Positions 22,872-33,599 of a DNA stretch of 64,000 nucleotides are shown one piece after another. Under the pieces are notes generated by a model. It was not told the origin of the DNA. It searched no databases and worked only from the letters and a program-made list of their open reading frames with translations. Positions within the stretch are counted from its first letter, which is position 1, and every line of letters starts with the position of its first letter. The position numbers and the translations under genes are program-made. Origin of the DNA: Apiotrichum sp. Y4204 (Eukaryota > Basidiomycota > Tremellomycetes > Trichosporonales > Trichosporonaceae); NCBI GenBank assembly GCA_025531455.1, contig JAMYHL010000005.1:682001-746000 (forward strand), given 5' to 3'.

Positions 22872-25255
22872 TTATAATACCGCCAGAACGAAACTCCATT
22901 CCGTGCTTGATACGTGCTGCGCCTTGCGACCCAAAACGACGACGCTTAGTTGACGGTGCGTCGGTGTCGTCGGTAGCGGTATCGGTGTCGGTGTCGCTGC
23001 TGCTGATGTCCTCGGTCCTTGTCGCCCTTGCGACGTTTTTTGTCGCCCGCGCCTCGTTCTGGCCATCAAGCCATCAAAGCGAGCCCGCTTCGCTTTGGGA
23101 GTCTCGCGCCCGAGCCTTTCGCGCTTGGCGTTAGCGTGCTTCTTCTTACGGGCGCCCTCCGCGCTCTCGTCGTCGGAGTTGTGCACGCCTTTTTCCTCCT
23201 TCTCCGCCTTGTCCGCCGCGTACTTCGCCCGACGCGCCGCATTCTTGCGATCAAGACGGGCGCGCTTCGCCTCCGGAGTCTCGTTCGCGCGCCTATCGCG
23301 CTCGGCCTGTGCGTGTCGGGCCTTGTTGCGCGCCGCATTCTCGCGATCAAGACGCGCACGCTTGGCCTCGGGTGTCTCGCGAGCGAGATAGTTCCGCTGG
23401 GCTTGTGCATGGCTGTCCTTGCGCGCACGCTCCGCCGCCTCGTCCGAGTCGAGCTCTTCCGCACTCATCTCCGAAGCAGCCCTCGCCCGACGCGCATTGT
23501 TCTTCCGTCTGGCCGGTGCTTGCTTTGCCTCGGGAGCGAGTTGGGCTTGCGCGTCGTTGTCTTGCCGTGCACGCTGCGTCGCCTCCTTGTCCGAGTCCGA
23601 GTTGAGCCCGTTCGCCCTCTGCCCGGCAGTAGGCCTCGCCCGACGCGGGGGGTTTCTCCGCGTGACGGGAGCTTGCCTCGTCTCGGTGCGTTCCGTGGCG
23701 GAATCCTCCGCTGACTGAGCTGCGTCCGCTTCGGGGGGAGGGGAGGGCGGAGCGTGGTTTGCCGGTGATGGTGAGGCTTCTTGCAAAAGAGGTTTCGCAA
23801 CGGTGGAAGGAGGTGGAGCGCCAACGGAGGGAGGGATTTCCAGAGGCGGGCGGGGGCGCAGCGACCGGCAACGCCGGCGCAAGAGAGGTAACGAAGGGGA
23901 GCGCGGCGTCGGAGTTGGGAGAAGTGATTGATGCAGTCGGCGGGCAAAGCCGACTTTCCCTCTCTTGACGCCTTATGGCTTTACGCTGGCGTTTAGCGGC
24001 GCGAGCAGCCTTGCGCTCCTGCTTGGCCAAGCGAGCGGCTGCTTGGCGCTCCAGATACCCCTTGTTGGCCTTGTTATTGCGGTCCATGCTGGCCCGCTCC
24101 TTGGCGAGTATCTCGTAAGCCATATGCGCCTCCCTTCGAGCCTTTCTGTGGGCGTTCCGGTTGCTTGGAGAAAGAGTCGAGTGATTCACGACCTCGCTGG
24201 AGGCTGGAGGCGTCCTGATGTGGCGAAGACGAACAGCATCGGCAATGATGTTGCACAATTCGAAGAAGGGTGACTGCGCATTGTCGCCAACGTAAAGCGA
24301 GGTCGAATCCCGGACAGCAAAAAGCGCCAAATGTTTGCAAACCACCTCTTCTAGTTGCCAACTAGGCACAAAGGAGCCAGAGAGATATTCTGTTCCTGTG
24401 CGGCCAAGTTGCAAAGCGCATTCGCCGGCATCGTCGGCGAGCTCTCCTGCTGCCTTGGCAACGCGGGGCTCCTCTTCCGAAAGTATCCCGAGTCGCAACC
24501 TCTTCTCCAATCGTTCGACCTTGACCCCGGCCCACCACCTGTGGTGCTTGTTCATCCGCTCCCGGGCCAATCTGGTGTGGCCGGAGTACACCTGGTTGGC
24601 TTTGGTGGGGCGGAAAAGCAGCCTCAAGTAGGTGAGGCTTCGATCGCGGTCCTCCGTCGGGAGGGGGTCGAAGGCCTCCAGCGAGGTCGCTGTCGGGGGT
24701 GATCGACCCTCGAGAGGGTCGAGAAGGCTCTTGAGGAGCCGAGGTTGACGTACGTAACGAACGCGCGGAAGAGCTCCTCCCGCGACTGTTCGCGGCTGGC
24801 CAACACGGTTTCGCCGGCGAAGGCGCGCCTCCAGGGCTCACATGTCGTCGCGTCCCCCTCCAGTTTGGCCATAATGGCATCAAACTGGTTGCGGAGGGAC
24901 GCCTGCTGGCCGGCGGGCAGCTCGGCGAAGTAGTCAGCAGCCCACCACTCCGGGTACTGCTCTCGGCAGGAAGACGGCACCTGGAGGTCGAAGTGCTGGT
25001 ACATACGGCGCCTCGGGTCCGAGGGAAGGCGGCGCGAACTCGGGGGAAGGTGGCGCGAACCCGGGGGAAGGTGCTTGAGGGCACTCGGGGGATTTAGCAC
25101 GAGCGGCCTTCTTCACCTATGAGCGACGTGGGTCCGGGAAGTCGAAGTCCGAGTCCGAGTCCGAGTCCGAGCTGGGGACGTACTCGCTAGCTCCGCCGGA
25201 CGTGAAGTCCGAAAGCTCCGAGTCGCTAACCTCTGTCAGGTCCGAGGAGTCGGAC

Positions 25256-25304
<49 letters not shown>

Positions 25305-25844
25305 GGCTGTCGTCGCTGGACTCGAGCAGCGAGTGGGTGCTGCTCGAGTCCGAGAAGTCGAGGTCGGTCAACTCCTCATCCGACTCGTCCGAGTCGCCGA
25401 AGCCCGGGACTTGGGGACGCTCGACTCCGGAAGAGGCGTGGGACGAGCCTTGGCCCGCTGCCGCCGGGATGATGCCGGCTGACGGCGCGGGGCGGGGCGG
25501 AATGGGGCGTTCCCCTCCTTGCTGGTGCCCGCTGCGGCCCGAAGCCGAGCTCGCAGGGTTTCCGCGAGCTCCCGCGGAATAGACGACGGGAGGCGGGGGT
25601 CGCTGTCGACCAGGCGGATCGAGTCGTAGTGGGGGGTAGGAAAATGGTGCCGCACCCACAACGGACTCTCGGTAGTGCCGCCAGGTGCAGGATACACCTC
25701 GACGGTGTGGTCGAGTACGACAACGATGTCGCGCTTGCCGATTCTCTCCATGTAGTCGACGACGTCTTCTTCGTCGTCGAACTCCATACTGTTGAAGAAG
25801 TCCTCTGGCGTCGCGACGAGTGCCGCAAACTCTTGTTCAGTCAC
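22872..25844 (-). pseudogene. Broken, repeat-rich coding locus; product unknown
   Basis: Coding-like sequence runs through this locus on the minus strand but switches frame at least three times. Block 1 (from about 25844; first ATG 25787) has FFNSMEFDDEEDVVDYMERIG and TVEVYPAPGGTTES. A frame switch near 25540 leads to an acidic Ser/Asp tract ending at 25117. Block 2 (about 25010-24760) starts MYQHFDLQVPSSCREQYPEWW. A switch near 24760 leads to block 3 with YLRLLFRPTKANQVYSGHTR and KHHRWWAGVKVERLEKRL, then a Lys/Arg-rich helix. A last switch near 23830 leads to a C-terminal basic repeat whose unit is about 30 residues, with RETPEAKRARLDRENAARR as consensus; it ends at 22872. No convincing introns bridge the switches. 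ETP-(E)-x-(K/R)-RARL repeats occur in some proteins linked to mobile elements, but no transposase or helicase motif is seen. Pseudogene, assembly frameshifts or unusual introns remain possible. Confidence 0.5.
25258..25312. repeat. 9-bp tandem repeat coding an Asp/Ser tract
   Basis: The word GTCGTCGCT is repeated about six times with one variant (GTCGTGGCT). On the minus strand it encodes DSD-type Ser/Asp repeats inside the broken locus. Such tracts change length easily and may explain part of the frame disruption. Confidence 0.75.
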
Positions 25845-26919
25845 GATTGTGTGAAGACTCGAGGGGACAGGGCCGCGTCAGTGACTATCTAGTCGCGGTT
25901 GAAGGTCTTTATACTCACGTTGCAAAAAGGTGGAAGCTATTGATGAACAGTTAATGAAAAGGCATAGTTATAAGTGAGGGGTTTCATTGAAGGGCAAGAA
26001 ATATTAAGGTCTGTGGACGTGCTGACGTTGAGGAGGTGGGGAGAAAGCAAAGAAGGGGGAGGTCTGTAAGGAAGATATAGTAAGAAGAGGAACGGGACGA
26101 AGGGGCGCAGCACTACTGACCAAGCAAGTGATCGCTACTAATATAAAGCTCTAACTACAGAAGGGATTGCTATGGAAAGGTATAGGAGACACCAAAAGTC
26201 TGTACGGGTCAAAGCTAGTGGAGCAGACGCGCTACAGCCCGCTGGTGGTGCATTGTTGATGCAGCTTGGGTAGCCGTCAGAGAAGCAGGACGACCCAGTA
26301 AAGACTTCAGTACCTACAACTGCGGGTATTGGGTACAGTATGTTCACTGCAATAAGGTGAAGAGACTGCGACTCCTGCAGCATTTGGGCAACGAACCAGA
26401 CCATGGCCCTCCAATGTACCGGCGTCGTCTTGTGTTTATATCTTTTCCGTCCTAAACCGGAAAGGGTGGCAATGACGGACGGGAAGCGAGAGGGTACGAG
26501 GAGACCTGGAAAACATTTCCGACAGCCATTGGTACGCCATGGAAATGCGCACGCGGCGGCAGGAAAGAATGCGAGCACGGCCTCGACCCCACGAAGGTGT
26601 TGGGCGGTGAGACTGCCTTGCCACCCCTCGCCCGATCAGCTGGCCTGAGGACTGCGGAATTTGTGCTTGCCTCGTTGACGCCCGCCGGAGGATAAGCCAG
26701 ATTTTCAGCAACGGCCAGAAGCAGACAATGCGCTCCACCTGGGGAGTTGGTGGCCTTAATGCTTAATAACCGAACGGCGTGGTCCAGGGGCACTGCCTTG
26801 AGAGTGCCAGCTTCTCATCTTCGCCATTGTAATCAACCCCGGGGCATCTGACAGCTTGATCTTGATTCTTGATTCGAATATTGACTCTTAAACGATCCTC
26901 CAAACTGAAAAATATGGAA
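25845..26919. other. Gene-free flank between broken locus and tRNA-Asp
   Basis: No coding sequence is supported. A possible splice donor (GCAAC followed by GTGAGT, minus strand, near 25920) could belong to a 5' exon of the broken locus, but no ATG in a matching frame was found. Otherwise nothing recognisable. Confidence 0.35.
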
Positions 26920-27002
26920 TCTCAATTCGTATAGTGGCTAGTATGCTCGCTTGTCATCTAACATGACCGCGGGAGACCGGAGTTCAATTCTCCGATTGAG
27001 AG
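26920..27002 (+). tRNA. tRNA-Asp (GTC anticodon) with an 11-nt intron
   Basis: The 83-nt segment folds as a complete tRNA. The acceptor stem TCTCAAT pairs 7/7 with ATTGAGA (26995-27001) and a G discriminator follows. The D-arm has TATAGTGGCTAGTA (box A type). The anticodon stem CTCGC/GCGGG encloses TTGTCAC, anticodon GTC at 26953-26955. An intron of 11 nt (26957-26967) sits one base 3' of the anticodon, the standard position. The T arm is CGGAG-TTCAATT-CTCCG (box B). The mature length is 72 nt. The acceptor stem is AT-richer than usual for tRNA-Asp. It is the only RNA gene recognised in the window. Confidence 0.93.
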
Positions 27003-28122
27003 GAACTTTTTGTGCGTTGCACACTTTATTGCAAGTGTTACGGAGAGGAAGTGTTGAGATGCACAAATGCACAAAGCGTTCCATGTTGACTGTTGTATCG
27101 GTTGAGAGTGTTGACGAAGATTAGCGCATGATTAGCGGTTGATTGGCGTGGTGGTTGTGGCGCTTGTGAATTGTCGCACCAGGAACCTGAACTGCATGTT
27201 AAGCTTGTGCAGATCGTCCACAGCGCTAAAGAGAGGCCTCCGCAGAGCACATCGATGTGACCGCACGTCCTGGCTGGTTCTGGGTAAGCGGCGTGGGGCA
27301 TTGAATGCTGTGAAGCCCCATCGCGACACCCATGGAGCTGCGATCATGAACGGGTAAATGCCGTGATTTCCTCACGGTTCTTGTCTTGAGCAAGAAACAG
27401 TCATCACCAGAGTATTTCAGGTAGCTGTCCTGCCCGCCTTCTCGCATCTCCTGTGTATGCAGACTGCACCGCAAGGCAATACAGCAGAGTAAAATTTGGA
27501 GCTGTTCCCCTTGCAATAACGATCTCAACACGCAAAGACTTTTGGGGTTAGGGCCTATGGACCGTGGAGCACAACACTCTTGTTGGACGTGCGTCCTTGA
27601 CAGTCGTGCAATTTTGGTCGGTATGCATAAGTGCTGTTAAAAGACCGTTCATATACCGGCCTCGTTCGTTCGCTCGCTCGACGCATCTGTACCGTCACTA
27701 ACACTCGTCTGATTCTTTATGTAAGTTTCTTTGACGCATGTTACAGTAGTCACCCAACGTCTCTACGCGATTGTCCTGCCGCCCCCCCCTTACAGATCTC
27801 GTTCATGCAAACTGCGAAGCAAAGTGTCACTTGGAGCCGTTCTCCTCACAAGAGGAGCGTATGAACAACTGTCACCAAGCCGTACATGGGTGTGGGAAGC
27901 ATCCTCACCGCAGAACGTTCTCAATCGTGTAACATTTTGGTGACTACTGTACTCTCTACGCATCGTTCTTTCCATTGTCGTTTAATAAGTCTCAGGCATG
28001 GTCAAGTCCTAAACGCAGGACGTCTTTGAGGTGAACAAGACATGCCGCCTCTTATTCGCTCCGTCAGGACACAGACTGTTCCGCCCGAGGCCGTTGTGAC
28101 CTACGGGTTGGGGCACGGATGT

Positions 28123-28162
28123 CATGACCAGGTCCGCGTGAGTCTGCACGGAGTCGATACTT
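28123..28162. repeat. 40-bp direct repeat, copy 1
   Basis: Copy 1 (28123-28162) and copy 2 (28181-28220) share 33 of 40 bases, starting CATGAC and ending CTCGATACTT or GTCGATACTT. The copies are 18 bp apart. A local duplication inside the gene desert. Confidence 0.7.
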
Positions 28163-28180
28163 TGGTTGGGACTCTGCTGC

Positions 28181-28220
28181 CATGACTCGGTCCGTGTCAG
28201 TCTGCACGAGCTCGATACTT
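28181..28220. repeat. 40-bp direct repeat, copy 2
   Basis: Second copy of the preceding repeat, 7 mismatches in 40 bases. The mismatches are spread out, so the duplication is not recent. Confidence 0.7.
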
Positions 28221-29802
28221 ACCGACGTACAGTAATGCGTGTCCCGTGGAAAGCAACAAACTTATCGCTCCGTGGCTCGTTCTCTCGCTGGTCGTTCATT
28301 GTAGCGTCGCCCACATCTCAATACACCTAGGTACAGTTTTAACTCGTCCCTCTAATGCATCGCGTAGTTCCCGTTGTTCGACATGTTTGATGAGCAAGCA
28401 ACAAGCTTAACTGACACACGGCGAACAAAATCAGGACATACTAAAAGAGATATGCCGCACCACACTGCCACAAAATGACAAGGATACATACTCCCGTAAC
28501 TTGCATACGTTTGTCTGACATGACATGAAGCCATGTTCTAGAATCTGGCAGTCGAGAGACTTCAGGTCCGGGGGTGTCAGCGGGTCCATGTATCTGGGGT
28601 GGTTATCAGCGACCTTCTAGAATTCTAGAACGCCTCTGCTGCCGTACAACAGGTTCCGGCGGAGGTTACCAAGTGTGCATCACGCGACAGTTGTCGAACA
28701 TGAATGGCCCCATCCGGCTGACTCTGCCGGCATCGTCGCTAGCGCGACCGTTGGTACGCAACGTCACTCAGGATTGTCTGTCTCAGATATGCGTGTACTC
28801 CTGGATCTGTGAATATCTCGGGGTTTAGATCAGGAGTGTCATGGCGTCCTGTATCACTCTGTAACCGTTGCGGACGCGATAGGAGAAAGGGTCGAACTGC
28901 GGAGGTTGCGAGGGTGTGTCGGCTTGACACATGCGTGGGGCGAGGGGGTTAGTACCACGCAATCTGGGGTTGAACGCTATGCGCTGCGCAGTAGCTGTAG
29001 TGCGGCCGCTGGCGGCACCAGATGCGCAGCGCAAGCATCAGGGAACGTTGTAAACTCGACAGATCTCACAAGATTGGGGCGACTGCGCATGGCAACGAGA
29101 GTGAATGATGCCCTGCTTCCACACGTCAGCTGTCTTGTTTGTGGCCTTTCGGTTTTGGTCGGCCAGGACAGACCTCGTTGGTTGTCGTTGGAGCCGTCAG
29201 CTTCCGATGTGAGCTTGGAGAACGTAATGCTCGGTACTGCATTCCGGGGCCAAACCTTCCATTATTCCACAAACTCCGGCATCCCATCCTAATCTCAGAT
29301 CTGCCGAGGCTGATCTCGTCCGTTGTCGAGAACAACCGCAACAAGCATGATGGGAGTGACGTTATTACGAGATTGGAAGCGCAGCACAGAACTGTGGAGC
29401 CGGTTGAGTCAACTCCACCGGTGTTTGTGTCCGGTAAACGTGATCGGACGAATAACGTCACTGGTTTGCTAAATACCTCGCCCAAGGATCGCACAGATCT
29501 GGGTCTAGCGCAAACCTCCGCGGCTATTATTCGCAGTGGACGAAATGGAAACGACGGCTACTGTCGATCGGACGGTAGTCACCTGCCAGGCTAGTGGGTC
29601 GAGTACAGTCTCGGCCATTCGTGCTCCCTGTCTATCTCACCCTCAACGCCGCTCCGCGCGGCGTCGATGCCCGAGGGCGGGACCGTCCCCGGGAACTGAC
29701 GGCCCTGCCGGGGAAATCGCGGCAATGGCCCAGTTGCTCCCGGGCGGCATGACGTTATCCGGCGCTCTCGCAGCTGACAGTAGCGCGGTCAGGAGAGGCC
29801 AG

Positions 29803-29832
29803 GATGGGTCAGGATGGGTCAGGATGGGTTCC
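29803..29832. repeat. 10-bp tandem repeat CAGGATGGGT x3
   Basis: Three adjacent copies of CAGGATGGGT, exact, in gene-free DNA. No function is suggested. Confidence 0.7.
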
Positions 29833-32800
29833 AGGGTGGTTCTCCTGAGGGAAACTAGTGCGTCATTCCTCGACCACGATTGGGACGCAACAATGACGAC
29901 GTTCATGGCCGTTGTCCGTCGACATTGCGGTTCGCAATTGTGTAAATGGTCAATTGAAGGAATCGAGGGGAGACGCGTCCAAGTCCAGGGCGCAGGCACG
30001 GCATACACTGGCTGCTGTACTATTAATGTATGGGACAGTCGGGGCGCGATATGAGATAGACTGAACAATAAGGCAGCGGGATGTAGGAGGTATTAGGGTA
30101 AGATTACAGATAATGGCCGTTGATCGTACTGCACATACTGTACAGCACCAAAGGTCACAGGTGGCAGAAGGAATGGGCGCTAACGTGAGGTCCCGGAACA
30201 GGAGTGAGTGATCGCAGTACGCTATGACCGTACCTGGGCCACAATCTCATTCCCTTGCATAGACACATGGAAGCGGCCAGTTGCTCGATGCGCGCAGATG
30301 GCAGGATCAAAGGACCTGGTCGGTCAAGGGGTCGGGTATTTGCCAGACGTCAGTGTGTGATGGACAGGAATCGCCAAGAGACAATGACGAAGTACAAGCT
30401 GGTCCGGTGACCATGCCTGCAACGCCTTCTGTACAGACCAGAACGCAATGTATCTGCTATCGAGCCACGAGCCCAATGGGCACGGAATACGCCCCAGCGT
30501 CGACCACCCCAACCTCGACCACCTCATTGTGCAGTCACATGTGGCACAGGTGGCACATCTCCGACACAGTCCACACCTGCCACCGGCATTTGGCGCTGTG
30601 TGGAGCGGGGCTGCCGATCAGCCTCTCTAGAGAAACTGGAAAGTGTGGTGCCAGCCCGGAACCGCCTGCTTTCGGATGCTTTTCTCAGGTTCTTGAGCGA
30701 CCAGAACAGACCACACCTTGTCCATCGATGTCATACGCCCAGGCCCGGGGAATGCAGCTTGTACATGTGTGCGCCGCACATGTGTATGTCTTGCAATTGA
30801 GCATCTGACCAGCTGCCTAGAACAGGAACACAGCGCCGCATACGCTGTTGTGCCAGATTGTGTGCCGGACCAACAGGGTGGCGCCTGATTGCAGCGGCTT
30901 CTACCGTTGTGGCAGCTTCAAACCCAATCGCGATCCACACAGTTGTCTGACTGCTTGACCGTCGGCGTCACTCTGTAAACACTCCCACAATCCGGCCCTG
31001 TGATCCGCAAGTAGCTTGGCGTTCCAGTTTCCACTATCATGGGCCCCGTGGGCCGGTGTGCAAGGCACGAAGGAGGTGGTATATCAACATTCCACGCGAG
31101 GCCAGGACCTAAATTCCAAGCAACTTGTGGAGCTGCAATCCGTGGAATCGTTGACAACGTTACAGTGCTGACAAACCACTGCTGCGGGGAGCAATGAAGA
31201 CGACAAAGCCGAGCAGAGAACGGGGTCTCGTGATCCCCATCGCCGAGGAGGAGATTGGGGGCAGTGGACATTACCGCAGGTCGGCGAGGCGATGTCAACT
31301 GCGATACGCTGTATCCTTCCCAATGTCGCTTCTTTACAGATCTATGGCCGTCGACTGGAATGGAAGGCGTCCCCAACAATCCAGTACTCGAGAAGATCTT
31401 GAAATAACGACTGTTGCTGCCCGAGATCTCAACCTCGGCATTTGTCAATAGTGGGTCGGTGCATCCTCCTTCGTTAACCAAGAACGGAATATCAGATTGT
31501 CCGTCGCTTATATGTATTCTTCGATCCTCGGTACGCACGACCAGACCCGAGAAGGAACCTCCGCTCCGGGTCTTTGCCACGCCCCTCATTCCGACATGCT
31601 CTGGCGCCGCGAAGCGCATTCCGCAGGCGGCGGCGCTCCTCGTGCCACCCGCCGCCGCCGCCGCCAACGTGCCATGCCACACGCCGTCCAGAACGCGGCG
31701 CAGAACGCGGCGCCGGACTGCCGGTGTCTCTTCCGGACGCGGTTCATGGCAGACCATGGCCTCCGCCTGCAGCCTACCCACAAAGAGTATGTCTACTGTA
31801 TGGCTCCCGCGGCGTAAAGATCCTTCGGCTTACCGCGGGCGTTTACTGTTACCAAAGCTGTGGGCCACCGCCACTGGGCCATGCTGCATGCCACACGACG
31901 AGATCTTGCAATCAGTTAATCAAGCAATCTGCAGTCCTTAGCGCTCTCGATCTCATATCCGCAGGGCTGCACGCCACCGCTAAGTGATCCCAGATCTCGG
32001 GGTAAATGGCATATGACGGCTGGCTCAGTTGATCTCATCTCATCTCATTCCAATGGCCTGAAAAGGAGTCCACTGTCCGTGCCCTGCAACACCAGAGCAG
32101 CACAAAACCAGCACATCAAACTGGCTAGCCGGCACAGCCGCGGCGTGCCGCCGATGCCGTCCATGTACCCATGTCGCCCAAGCTCGTGAGCTCGTGCCCG
32201 CGTTCCGCCCTGGGGCTGTGGCGCTGTGGCAGCCTGCGACGGCGTAGCGTGAGACTGTTCTCACCCAAAACGCCGCCGCCTGCGCCACCGGGCAATTCAT
32301 GGCGCCATTTAGCGAATCACAACAATGTGGGTGTGCCATGCATGCCACGGGGAGTGGGCAAGGGGACAAGGGGGGAAAGGGGTTCTCGCAGGGAGAAGCA
32401 TGCACACCGTAGAGGTCGGGCGGGGTAGAGAGGGGTGCCTGTCCTGGCCATATGCCTGCGGTTCCTGGCCGTAGGTGATTGCATGCACACCGTGACGGTC
32501 GTCCTCTTCAGTACATCCGCTTTGGCCCTCTGGCCTCTGGACTCGTTACGGGGGGCTCTTCGCTGACCAGAAAGCGTAACATGACGTGAAGGGGGCCACG
32601 CCAGAGGCACTCCAGCCGGGGGGGGCAGGACATTGCAAGTTCCCTGCTCAGGAGACAAATAATCTTATTGTATCCCAAACTCATGCTTAGCGGAGCCAGT
32701 GTAGTACAACGGTTGTGGAGGAATCACGGCACAAGACCCGGAGGAACGCAGACTGAGAGCCAGAAAACTGGTTGGGGGTGGCACGACGACCCAAGATCCA

Positions 32801-33599
32801 GCAGAGAGAGGCACCCTCCCGGGTCTGGGCGCTCATGAGGGCCGAAGGGGCCGGAAAGAGGGGCATGGGACACTCTCGGGAGCATAACGTGCACGCCATA
32901 AGCCACATCGCACCCGCTTGCCCCGTTGCCGCTGCCAGAGTCCTGACGGGCTCGCGGGCCTGCCCGGGTATTATCCCATGCATGGTCATTTTGCGTGGTC
33001 TTGTATTGTCGATTGTATACGCTGCCCCCCTCGGCCCAGTTGCATCCACTATGGGACAGGGCATCTCCAGGGATCTATTTCAGGTGCACAGAGCCTGCGG
33101 AACGAAACACCATCATCAGTAAAGTGTGGTCGGAGCAGAAGACGGCAGGTATGTGCAGGTAGCCAGCTGAGCAGGGAATGATAGGGAGGTACAACAGCCG
33201 GACGAGCTGCAGGACACTCGAAGCGGCGGCTGTTTGTTCACGTCGAGTGAGCATGAAGCTCTCGGCGACGATCTAGCGCTAACCTTTAGTGGAGTGCGAA
33301 AGGGGAGTGCGTGTGTGCAACCAACCCAGGCCGGTCCTCTCGGCGCTACGGCGATTGTTGATATCATGTGGACTATGCACCCAGATCGGAGTGGACGACG
33401 AGCACAAGTGTGCCCAACAATGTCACACCCTCGCGCAATGCGCAATGCACAAGGAGCAGCGAGGCTTTTTTGCGTTTGTTAGTCTACATAGTCAGTATCG
33501 TCTGCATATTCTGCTCGATCGGCATTCCACACATTCTGAACATCAGCACTGGACCATCAGTTTGCCTCTCCTTGATCGTCTCGCTACCACTCGTTCACC

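Larger units (their letters stand above)
27003..33599. other. Large gene desert
   Basis: About 6.6 kb in which no gene is supported. Open frames are scattered on both strands, use rare codons and show no domain. The longest is on the minus strand at 30918-31781 and is discussed among the rejected items. There are diverged internal duplications near 27.4-27.9 kb and at 28.12-28.22 kb, and a (CAGGATGGGT)3 tandem at about 29803-29832. Base composition is more balanced than the coding regions. The region could be decayed repetitive DNA or a chromosome structural element. Confidence 0.45.

Noticed and set aside
23019..23714. Plus-strand frame of 231 codons opposite the broken repeat locus
   Set aside because: A mirror of the basic repeat; Arg/Leu/Ala-rich without domain, whereas the minus-strand reading has Lys/Arg repeats of regular unit length.
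27541..27553. Telomere-like GGGGTTAGGG
   Set aside because: Only one copy; no array, so chance or at most a relic.
28386..28515. TGATGAG and CTGAC words suggestive of a C/D-box snoRNA
   Set aside because: Spacing is wrong, no terminal stem and no second box pair were seen.
30918..31781. A 287-codon open frame on the minus strand in the gene desert
   Set aside because: It uses rare codons such as ATA, shows no domain and no typical composition, and no supporting splice or leader structure; chance opening is more likely, though a young gene cannot be excluded.
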